From DATMBL01 sp050735975 (GTDB lineage: Bacteria > Desulfobacterota > Binatia > UBA9968), in NCBI GenBank assembly GCA_050735975.1, contig JBOHVS010000408.1:1-5772 (forward strand): 5,772 bases of DNA. The letters are read 5' to 3'. The number at the start of each line of letters is the position of its first letter. Within the stretch, counting starts at the first letter, position 1. A program made the translations under genes and the position numbers. This document shows, in pieces, positions 1-4,505 of this stretch. The notes under the pieces are model-generated. The model made no database searches. It was not told the origin of the DNA and saw only the letters and a program-made list of their open reading frames with translations.

Positions 1-105
1 TCGCGACCGAAAGATGCGGCGTTCGAAACTCGTTCCGATTGCTTCCTAAAGCTCCGGCCTGCGTTTACCGGCTCGGGTCTGACCAAGCCATGTCTCACCC
101 TCGCT

Positions 106-1149
106 TCAATAGCCGTAGCGCTCCGCGACAGCATGAGCGCGCTGGTACTCCGGCTCCAATTCGTTCTGTCCTCTGAGCTCCTTGTAGGCCTCCGCGACTA
201 GATCCTGAGCGCAGACGCTCGCAACGGCAGGCACGTCGTACTCCAGTCCGCCAATGTTCTTTTCCTCCCGGAGCATGTCCTCAAATCCGGTTGCCAATCC
301 ATCGATAGGAAACGGCTGCGACTCCAGGAAGTGAATGGTATAGCGTTTGGGGTTGTGTATCCGTTCTTCAGGGTCCGCCGTTTCCAGCCGAAGCCGTTTA
401 TCGAGATTATAGAGAAACTCGAAATTTTTCGGCATATCGCGCACGAACCAGTAGGACCGAACCAGTCCTTTGAGAAAGTTCTTGACCAAATCCGGGCGCT
501 CCTCGAGTATACGCCCCGTAGCCGCGATTATCCGCTGCGGGAAGCCGTTCGGGTACTGATCCCTCGGCACGACAAGGACATTGAAGCCTTCCTTCTTCAG
601 CAATTCCGCCGACGGCAGCGACACCGGGCCGCATTCTACTCTGCCGTTCCTGAGAGCCTCCACGTGAAGATGTTCCGAGACGCCGCATCTCACCCATTCG
701 ACGTCCCGCTCGATATCCAATCCGGCCTTGGTTAGCTGGATCTGTATCCCCCAGTGACGAAGGCTATTGAAGTCGCTGATGCCGACGCGCTTTCCTTTCA
801 GATCCTGCAGAGACTTGATATGCGGCGGGCCCACCCAGGCGACGGTGTGCTGGTTTCTCCATCCGGCGATGATGTAGACATCGGCGCCCCGCGCTCGTTG
901 AAAGAAAACGGTGCGGGACTGGACATCCAAAGCGATATCGATAGACTTTTCCTTCATCGCCTGTGAGATGCCCAATTTCTCCAGACCGAAAGGCACCATG
1001 GCGTCGCGCAGGATCTGATATCCGAGCGATCCGTCACTGGTCTTGAGTCCGGCATCGTAGAAAAAATTCATCTCGTGCGCCGCCATGACAGGCAGCAGAT
1101 GCAGCACGTGGTAACAGGTGGGTGCAATTCTCAATTTACCGTCTAACAT
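106..1149 (-). CDS. NMT1/THI5-like (SsuA/TauA-type) substrate-binding protein without signal peptide
   Basis: The 347-residue protein has the layout of the NMT1/THI5-like periplasmic-binding fold. Near the N-terminus HLLPVMAAHEMNFFYDAGL (17-35) is the usual 'mature binding protein' opening. Residues 113-125 (SLQDLKGKRVGIS) are the hallmark interdomain segment of ABC-type aliphatic sulfonate/nitrate/taurine and pyrimidine-precursor binding proteins. A region around ERPDLVKNFLKGLVRSYWFV matches the helix that follows the second lobe. Length is normal for the family. The ATG at 1149 is preceded by GGAGGAG (1155-1161), so the start is secure. The codons upstream in the same frame do not encode a signal peptide, so the protein looks cytoplasmic as written. 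No permease or ATPase gene is in the window. The ligand cannot be told from sequence. It could serve an ABC importer encoded elsewhere, or be an enzyme or sensor that reuses this fold, as THI5 does. The family call is firm; transport is an inference. Confidence 0.88.
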   Translation of the reverse strand: MLDGKLRIAPTCYHVLHLLPVMAAHEMNFFYDAGLKTSDGSLGYQILRDAMVPFGLEKLGISQAMKEKSIDIALDVQSRTVFFQRARGADVYIIAGWRNQHTVAWVGPPHIKSLQDLKGKRVGISDFNSLRHWGIQIQLTKAGLDIERDVEWVRCGVSEHLHVEALRNGRVECGPVSLPSAELLKKEGFNVLVVPRDQYPNGFPQRIIAATGRILEERPDLVKNFLKGLVRSYWFVRDMPKNFEFLYNLDKRLRLETADPEERIHNPKRYTIHFLESQPFPIDGLATGFEDMLREEKNIGGLEYDVPAVASVCAQDLVAEAYKELRGQNELEPEYQRAHAVAERYGY

Positions 1150-1154
1150 GAGAT

Positions 1155-1161
1155 CTCCTCC
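1155..1161 (-). promoter_or_regulatory. Strong Shine-Dalgarno for the NMT1-like gene
   Basis: On the minus strand GGAGGAG lies five bases before the ATG at 1149 (seven bases from its GGAGG core). It fixes the start, and so supports the conclusion that this binding protein has no N-terminal export signal. Confidence 0.85.
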
Positions 1162-1186
1162 AAATTTTTGATTCTGGTTTCTTCCG

Positions 1187-1215
1187 ATTTTAGCGTGGTG
1201 TGCCGTTCCGGTCAG
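1187..1215 (-). promoter_or_regulatory. Candidate sigma-70 promoter for the NMT1-like gene
   Basis: On the minus strand CTGACC (1210-1215; four of six to TTGACA) and TAAAAT (1187-1192; five of six to TATAAT) are separated by exactly 17 bases. Transcription would begin near 1180 and leave a leader of about 30 bases with the Shine-Dalgarno inside it. The -35 hexamer falls in the left edge of the palindromic repeat at 1213-1269, so the repeat could influence this promoter. Consensus matching only. Confidence 0.4.
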
Positions 1216-1269
1216 TCCTTCGACCCCGTTCGTCCTGAGGCACTCGAAGGACGAACTTCACTCAGGACA
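1213..1269. repeat. Nested REP-like palindromic element
   Basis: The core is a perfect inverted repeat, GTTCGTCCT (1228-1236) and AGGACGAAC (1248-1256), around an 11-base loop. Two further perfect pairs interleave with it: GTCCTTCGA (1215-1223) with TCGAAGGAC (1244-1252), and GTCCTGAG (1232-1239) with CTCAGGAC (1261-1268). The strand can therefore fold in mutually exclusive ways. The sequence belongs to the same dispersed family as the elements at 1737 and 2031 (shared CCTTCGA and CTCAGG blocks). It sits directly upstream of the promoter candidate of the NMT1-like gene. Confidence 0.75.
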
Positions 1270-1354
1270 GACTACGCAGGTCCTCATGCCAGCAAGCTCT
1301 TGAAAGCAGTATTGCAAAATGATCTCTAGCAAATTCCCCCTATGCACCCATATA

Positions 1355-1378
1355 AGGCTGCGAGGCTCTCGAAAGCCT
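1355..1378 (-). terminator. Hairpin just downstream of the GIY-YIG gene, weak terminator candidate
   Basis: AGGCT (1355-1359) and CGAG (1361-1364) pair with CTCG (1368-1371) and AGCCT (1374-1378) around a three-base loop, with a small internal mismatch. The hairpin starts ten bases past the stop of the minus-strand GIY-YIG gene. No run of U follows it, so intrinsic termination is doubtful; it may act as an mRNA 3'-end stabiliser or be part of the repeat island. Confidence 0.3.
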
Positions 1379-1400
1379 GTGGTGAGTTTATCGAACCAGG
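1376..1400. repeat. REP-like element, GGTGAG/CGAACC variant, overlapping a gene end
   Basis: TGGT (1380-1383) and ACCA (1395-1398) flank the core GAGTTTATCGA, a one- or two-base variant of the GAGCTTGTCGA core seen (in either orientation) in the other copies. Arm sequence changes while core and spacing are kept, as expected of compensatory change in a hairpin. The element supplies the last four codons or so and the TAA stop of the GIY-YIG gene on the minus strand. Confidence 0.55.
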
Positions 1401-1678
1401 TGACCCCGCTGAGCTAACCGAGACACTTCAGCCCAATCTCCGCGAATCAGTGCTTCCTTCTTCTTGCGACTCCAACCTTTGTTCTGTCGCTCGCATGCCA
1501 AAGCTTCAGCACGAGTCGAAAATTCCTCTGAGAAGATTAGTCTTATCGGAAGCCTAGTCGAGGTATAGCCCTCAATTTCACCAGCGCTATGTTTCGCTAT
1601 GCGTTCTCCGAGATTGTCGGTATGCCCAGTGCAGTAGGAATTATCCGCGCAACGCAGAATGTAAACCCAAAAACTCAT
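1388..1678 (-). CDS. Small single-domain GIY-YIG nuclease family protein (UPF0213/YhbQ-like)
   Basis: The 96-residue protein is one GIY-YIG domain and nothing else. The first motif is WVY (4-6), and the second is CTG (16-18), aligning with YIG ten residues later. It is followed by HTDNLGERIAKH with the conserved Arg at 26, then the EEF-TRAEAL helix, Glu63 in the metal-binding position, and a KGWSRKKKEALI tail typical of this subfamily. Arg26, Glu63 and the first Tyr (Tyr6) are present; the second Tyr is replaced by Cys16, with a Tyr at 15. Members are presumed DNA nucleases, but their biological role is poorly known. The Shine-Dalgarno is weak (AGGA two bases from the ATG). The gene lies between palindromic repeats, and its C-terminus RGHLVR is encoded inside one. 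Family assignment is confident; activity and role are not. Confidence 0.87.
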   Translation of the reverse strand: MSFWVYILRCADNSYCTGHTDNLGERIAKHSAGEIEGYTSTRLPIRLIFSEEFSTRAEALACERQNKGWSRKKKEALIRGDWAEVSRLAQRGHLVR

Positions 1679-1736
1679 GTTCCTGTGCTTCTATTGCTCG
1701 TTCGCCAATGTATTCGGCAATCTCCATTTATCTGTC

Positions 1737-1768
1737 CGGAGCCCTTCGACAATGCTCAGGGCGAACGG
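1737..1768. repeat. REP-like palindromic repeat, copy A
   Basis: The element has arms GCCCT (1741-1745) and AGGGC (1758-1762) around TCGACAATGCTC, followed by GAACGG. It matches copy B at 2031-2061 in all but one aligned base, plus one inserted T in the loop. This is a common dispersed element in environmental bacterial genomes with the core CTTCGACAAGCTCAGG. Confidence 0.85.
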
Positions 1769-2010
1769 AATTCCTTGACATAGTTCTCCTATCTTCCCAC
1801 TCGCAACCCAGAAGGACCTAAATTCTAAACTTTGCCCCAGCCTTCCAACCGTTCTCCAGCAAGCGGCGCGCAACAGGCAACAGTTAGAACACGATTGTTC
1901 CAAACGTTCAATCGAGAAAGGGAGTAAATTAGCGCCGCGGGCCTGAGCTCGTATTTCTTGCTGGCGGTCATGACGAGCTGCTATGGTGCCGCTTGCCACC
2001 CTTCGGCCAA

Positions 2011-2130
2011 GAGACTGTGTCACAATCGCTCGGAACCCTTCGACAAGCTCAGGGCGAACGGGTAAATACCTGAATTTGCGATCAAGCAATACCGTTCGTA
2101 GTCAGCATGAGCGGTATCCGACACAGTCTC
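2011..2130. repeat. Perfect 11-base inverted repeat enclosing REP copy B
   Basis: GAGACTGTGTC (2011-2021) is the exact reverse complement of GACACAGTCTC (2120-2130). The 98 bases between them hold REP-like copy B and a smaller pair, ATACCG (2089-2094) and CGGTAT (2112-2117). The arrangement could fold as a branched structure or mark the ends of a small non-autonomous insertion. No target-site duplication is evident. Confidence 0.45.
2031..2061. repeat. REP-like palindromic repeat, copy B
   Basis: The central 20 bases are CCCTTCGACAAGCTCAGGGC-like, with arms CCCT (2036-2039) and AGGG (2051-2054), and the right flank CGAACGG (2055-2061) as in copy A. CGAACGG recurs at 2173-2179 and in reverse complement at 2092-2098, which suggests further degenerate half-elements before the Nudix gene. 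Confidence 0.85.
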
Positions 2131-2187
2131 CAAGGGGAGAGAAAAAACGCATAGCGCCGCTGAGGCCCGACACGAACGGTCAAACTC

Positions 2188-2580
2188 ATGCTTGACGCCG
2201 TCATCGCCGTGATCACAAAAGGGGGAAAGGTTCTGCTCATTCAAAGGGCGCCGGGCATTCGAGGCGGAGGGCATTGGGCGCCGGTCAGCGGCGAAGTCGA
2301 GCCCGGAGAGAGTCAGGAAGCGGCGGTGGCGCGGGAGGCGATGGAAGAAGTTGGCTTGACGGTGCGGCCGATTCGGAAGGTCTGGGAGAACGTTTCGACG
2401 CGGGAAACTTTTAGGTTGCACTGGTGGATGGCGGAGTACGTCTGCGGCGAATTGGCGCTCAACCTAGCAGAAGTGAGCGACGCCCGCTGGCTCACGGTTG
2501 ACGAGATTTGCCGTCTGGGCGGCACGTTCGAAGGCGACCGGGAATTTTATCGGACGATCCTTCCCTCTCTCGCTTCCTAA
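2188..2580 (+). CDS. Nudix (MutT-like) hydrolase
   Basis: The 130-residue protein carries a complete Nudix box, G-x5-E-x7-R-E-x2-E-E-x-G-L: Gly35, Glu41, Arg49-Glu50, Glu53-Glu54, Gly56-Leu57. Family members hydrolyse a nucleoside diphosphate linked to another group, with Mg2+ held by the Arg-Glu-x2-Glu-Glu helix. The first strand (AVITKGGKVLLIQRA, 7-21), then WAPVSG (30-35), and a late SDARWLTVDEI segment are all usual. Length is normal for a stand-alone domain, so the gene appears intact. The substrate (damaged nucleotide, ADP-ribose, CoA or other) cannot be read from the sequence. There is no clear Shine-Dalgarno before the ATG, yet a stop codon at 2161-2163 and the lack of another start in frame leave ATG 2188 as the only choice. 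It is convergent with the TctC-type gene and shows no operon partner. Confidence 0.93.
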   Translation: MLDAVIAVITKGGKVLLIQRAPGIRGGGHWAPVSGEVEPGESQEAAVAREAMEEVGLTVRPIRKVWENVSTRETFRLHWWMAEYVCGELALNLAEVSDARWLTVDEICRLGGTFEGDREFYRTILPSLAS

Positions 2581-2585
2581 AGCGA
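2570..2585 (+). terminator. Short hairpin over the Nudix stop codon, weak terminator candidate
   Basis: TCGCTT (2570-2575) pairs perfectly with AAGCGA (2580-2585) around the four-base loop CCTA, and the TAA stop lies within it. The following bases TTGCCCATTTCTTTT are pyrimidine-rich but not a continuous T run. Six base pairs is marginal for intrinsic termination. Confidence 0.25.
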
Positions 2586-2796
2586 TTGCCCATTTCTTTT
2601 CGCTTGCCGGTTCGATCCGCTCAAGCGCTCCCTTCGCTTCCTCGTCTCCGGATTCGAGCCACACCCCCGTCAGAAAATACCGCCACCGTCACCTGCATCA
2701 TCCGAAGGGTCGACCGGGATGGTGCCATATTCTCACCAGAATACGTGGCTCCGTAGTAGACGAGACCGAAGGATGATGGATCGATCTTGTTTACGG

Positions 2797-2875
2797 AAGG
2801 AGGAGCTACGTGGGGTCGGTCACAAGGGGTCACCCATTAGAAGGCAGGTCAAATCTTTTTGCCAAATTCGTCTGA
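2797..2875 (+). other. Orphan Shine-Dalgarno with a 21-codon GTG frame
   Basis: AAGGAGGAG (2797-2805) is an almost ideal ribosome site. The GTG at 2810, six bases after the GGAGG core, opens a frame of 21 codons that ends in TGA at 2873-2875. The peptide has no recognisable features. It may be a leader peptide, the stub of a deleted gene, or chance; no gene follows in this orientation. Confidence 0.2.
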
Positions 2876-2904
2876 TACTGCTTACACGATCTCGAAACTT
2901 TGCG

Positions 2905-2922
2905 TCTCCCTTAACCGGGAGA
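2905..2922 (-). terminator. Possible terminator hairpin for the TctC-type gene
   Basis: TCTCCC (2905-2910) and GGGAGA (2917-2922) form a perfect six-base-pair stem with a six-base loop, beginning about 15 bases after the TAA of the minus-strand TctC-type gene. The bases that follow on that strand (CGCAAAGTTT) are only weakly U-rich, so termination efficiency is uncertain. Confidence 0.35.
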
Positions 2923-2936
2923 ATGTTACCTGGTCT

Positions 2937-4013
2937 TTACCTGTGCGGTAACGGGTCGGGGCCGATGAGCTTTTTGAATAGCTCTATGGTTTCCGGGTCG
3001 CGGGGCATGTCTCTGATCGTTTGCTCCAGCTCTTCCGGCATTTGCGGTTCGGCCTCGAGGCCGGTGAGTTTCTTATACTCTTTGAAAAACTCGGGATCTC
3101 TATGGGCCTTGCGCATCGCCTCCTGCAGGATCTGGACCCGATCTTTAGGCGTACCGGGAGGCAGGATATACGGGTTTCCGCTGCCTACGAATGTCCGGTA
3201 GATCGCAACAAGTTTCCGGTCCATGTCCGACCTGGCAAACGCCTCGACGTCAGAAAGTTGGGCAAAGCGGGGATGAGAATGTTTTCGTCCCTTCGGAATC
3301 TCGATAATCCCATGGAAGTCCATCAGACCCTTATCGATCCACTGAGGGGTCGTGTGCAGGAGAGAATCCGCCACCGTTGTCCTGCCGTCTATCTCACCCT
3401 GCTCGATAGCGACATCGAGTTCGGGGGAGCTGTATCCGGTGACGAATCTGGGTTGTCTCAGGCCGATCAGGTACGTAAACATGCGGCCGGAGATGTAAAT
3501 CAGGTGCCCCACCGACTGGGAGCCGATTCTCACACCTGAAGCCGCGCGGAGCTTCTCCAGACTGTTGAGGCCCGCCTCCCTGCGCGTTAAAAAAACATGG
3601 TAACCGCCGCTATAGCTGGTTCCCAGATAGCTCACTTTATCGATGTCATAGAGAACCCCCCTCTCTCCGAGAATGGCGTGCATCACGAAAGGGGTGGACA
3701 TACGGCCAATGGTCAGCCCGTCCGGACGGACCGATTGATGAAAGTGGTTTGCAGCCTTCCGCCCTCCGCCGCCAGGCATGTATCCCATAACAATTGTGGG
3801 ATTTCCCGGAATATACTTCTGGAAAAAAGGAACAATCGCTTTAGTCCGCATGTCCCCGACTCCGCCGGGCGCGCTACTCTGAATGATGGTGACGGTTTTT
3901 CCTTGGAAGAAAGAAGTTTGCGGAAAAGCGACGCCAACGATGAAGAGACCGAGCAGTAACGCGCCAAGAGAGATTTGCAGAAACACCGCCGACTTGGACT
4001 TGTCGCGTCTCAT
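2937..4013 (-). CDS. TctC/Bug-type tripartite tricarboxylate transporter substrate-binding receptor
   Basis: Starting at ATG 4013 the protein has 358 residues. Basic residues (MRRDKSK) are followed by a hydrophobic core (about 14-30, SLGALLLGLFIVGVAF), a secretion signal; no clean A-x-A cleavage site is seen, with processing likely near 30-33. Bug-family hallmarks follow: FFQGKTVTII, the APGGVGD turn (48-54), PGGGGRKAANH (80-90), PDGLTIG (97-103), and late PPGTP-x-x-R with a helix ending DPEF (285-309). Such receptors bind small carboxylates in the periplasm and deliver them to TctA/TctB membrane subunits, neither of which is here; orphan members are common. The open frame reaches back to 4196, but the start at 4013 is preferred because GGAGGTG lies just before it and the signal peptide then sits at the N-terminus. 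The gene diverges from the oxidoreductase gene, which suggests a shared substrate pathway. The ligand is unknown. Confidence 0.92.
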   Translation of the reverse strand: MRRDKSKSAVFLQISLGALLLGLFIVGVAFPQTSFFQGKTVTIIQSSAPGGVGDMRTKAIVPFFQKYIPGNPTIVMGYMPGGGGRKAANHFHQSVRPDGLTIGRMSTPFVMHAILGERGVLYDIDKVSYLGTSYSGGYHVFLTRREAGLNSLEKLRAASGVRIGSQSVGHLIYISGRMFTYLIGLRQPRFVTGYSSPELDVAIEQGEIDGRTTVADSLLHTTPQWIDKGLMDFHGIIEIPKGRKHSHPRFAQLSDVEAFARSDMDRKLVAIYRTFVGSGNPYILPPGTPKDRVQILQEAMRKAHRDPEFFKEYKKLTGLEAEPQMPEELEQTIRDMPRDPETIELFKKLIGPDPLPHR

Positions 4014-4016
4014 ATG

Positions 4017-4023
4017 CACCTCC
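4017..4023 (-). promoter_or_regulatory. Shine-Dalgarno that sets the TctC-type start
   Basis: On the minus strand GGAGGTG ends three bases before the ATG at 4013 (GGAGG core five bases away). It rules in favour of this start over the ATGs further upstream at 4196, 4166 and 4157, which would put about 50 to 60 hydrophilic residues ahead of the signal peptide. Confidence 0.85.
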
Positions 4024-4088
4024 GTAATAGGAGAACTCCCGCTTTCGTCAACTGTCTTCCGCGATCCTCCCGGTAAACTGATATGGTT

Positions 4089-4115
4089 GGTGTAATACGA
4101 AGCCCGATTAACACC
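4089..4115. promoter_or_regulatory. Operator-like dyad upstream of the TctC-type gene
   Basis: GGTGTAAT (4089-4096) and ATTAACACC (4107-4115) are an inverted repeat with one unpaired base, separated by ten bases. The right arm covers the proposed -10 element, the usual place for a repressor to act. The regulator family cannot be named. Confidence 0.4.
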
Positions 4116-4133
4116 TCTTAAAAGTCGTGTCAA
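4107..4133 (-). promoter_or_regulatory. Candidate sigma-70 promoter of the TctC-type gene
   Basis: A perfect -35 hexamer TTGACA lies at 4128-4133 on the minus strand. The best -10 is GTTAAT (4107-4112; four of six) with a short 15-base spacer. Short spacing and a weak -10 would suit an activated promoter. Transcription would start near 4100, giving a leader of about 85 bases. Confidence 0.35.
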
Positions 4134-4420
4134 TGTGTGTGCCTGTGGGTCAGACATAACAATCATTACAATCTGCTTGCCAGCCCGGCAAAGCAAATAT
4201 CGATTACGTAGAACGGCCCTCGGTTTGGTTCAAGGCAAAGGCTTGCGCCAGCAGCTCGTAGGAGCGATGGCACGGAGCCACACCGTGAGTCCATGTGACC
4301 GCGACCAGTTCGTCGAGTTCGAGCAAACCCGGGCTAGCGCAGGGTGTCCCCCTTCGCTGACCGCTTCCGAATTTTCATCAAACACTCGTGCGATCGATTG
4401 CGATTGACGACTCGCCGGCT

Positions 4421-4440
4421 TAGCGATAGCTTGATCGCTA
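4421..4440. promoter_or_regulatory. Palindrome upstream of the oxidoreductase gene
   Basis: TAGCGAT (4421-4427) and ATCGCTA (4434-4440) form a perfect seven-base dyad around AGCTTG, centred about 75 bases before the ATG. A possible -35 hexamer TTGACG (4404-4409) stands 17 bases from TAGCTT (4427-4432), a weak -10 inside the dyad. A bound regulator here would block the promoter. The alternative is a plain hairpin in the mRNA leader. Confidence 0.4.
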
Positions 4441-4505
4441 GTGAAATTGGGCGTTTAGAAGCCCGGTGGCGCCGGACCTGAAACTCACCCCAGAAGAGGA
4501 AACCC

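Larger units (their letters stand above)
1679..2187. other. Repeat-rich intergenic region, no gene recognised
   Basis: About 510 bases separate the divergently oriented GIY-YIG and Nudix genes. They contain two near-identical REP-like copies (1737-1768 and 2031-2061) in the same orientation and an 11-base inverted repeat around the second. Several frames stay open here, but where they cross the repeats they give the peptides VRPELVEG and PFALSLSKG, which are translations of the palindrome, and the rest resembles no family I know. By eye the segment 1770-1960 is more AT-rich than the flanking genes. Confidence 0.6.
2581..2936. other. Convergent intergenic region, no gene recognised
   Basis: This stretch between the ends of the Nudix and TctC-type genes shows no protein family in any frame. 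It holds a minus-strand hairpin near 2905-2922, a strong orphan ribosome-site sequence at 2797-2805 followed by a 21-codon reading frame, and a direct repeat GGTCAC (2818-2823 and 2828-2833) spaced one helical turn apart. These may be remnants of decayed genes. Confidence 0.5.
4014..4505. other. Divergent intergenic region between TctC-type and oxidoreductase genes
   Basis: This region of 492 bases has no recognisable gene. It contains the promoter candidate and dyad of the TctC-type gene (4089-4133), a 20-base palindrome before the oxidoreductase gene (4421-4440), and a small hairpin, CACGG (4271-4275) with CCGTG (4283-4287). Its length and dyads fit a regulated divergent control region, but no regulator gene lies nearby. 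Confidence 0.5.

Noticed and set aside
41..52. GCTTCCTAAAGC also occurs at 2572-2583, each with the ending ...AS-stop in one plus frame, hinting at a second Nudix gene end at the window edge
   Set aside because: A shared 12-mer is expected about once by chance in a window this size, and only about 15 codons can be compared; 1-105 is left unassigned.
331..735. Plus-strand frame of 134 codons opposite the NMT1-like gene
   Set aside because: Fully contained in a well-supported gene on the other strand and without any domain-like sequence.
1213..2061. CRISPR array
   Set aside because: The repeats are palindromic, irregularly spaced (about 130 to 360 bases) and differ between copies; there are no uniform spacers and no cas genes.
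1691..2421. Minus-strand open frames of about 130 codons across the region before and into the Nudix gene
   Set aside because: Their recognisable parts (VRPELVEG, PFALSLSKG) are translations of the palindromic repeats, and one frame runs antisense through the Nudix gene.
2719..3201. Plus-strand frame of 160 codons over the end of the TctC-type gene
   Set aside because: Most of it is antisense to conserved C-terminal TctC sequence; composition and residues are not protein-like.
4014..4196. Longer 419-residue form of the TctC-type protein
   Set aside because: The extra 61 residues precede a clear signal peptide, while a strong ribosome site lies at the internal ATG 4013.
4204..4374. Minus-strand stretch of 56 codons open between stops in the divergent region, with a protein-like ring
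   Set aside because: No ATG, no ribosome site and no family recognised; could be a decayed gene but equally chance.
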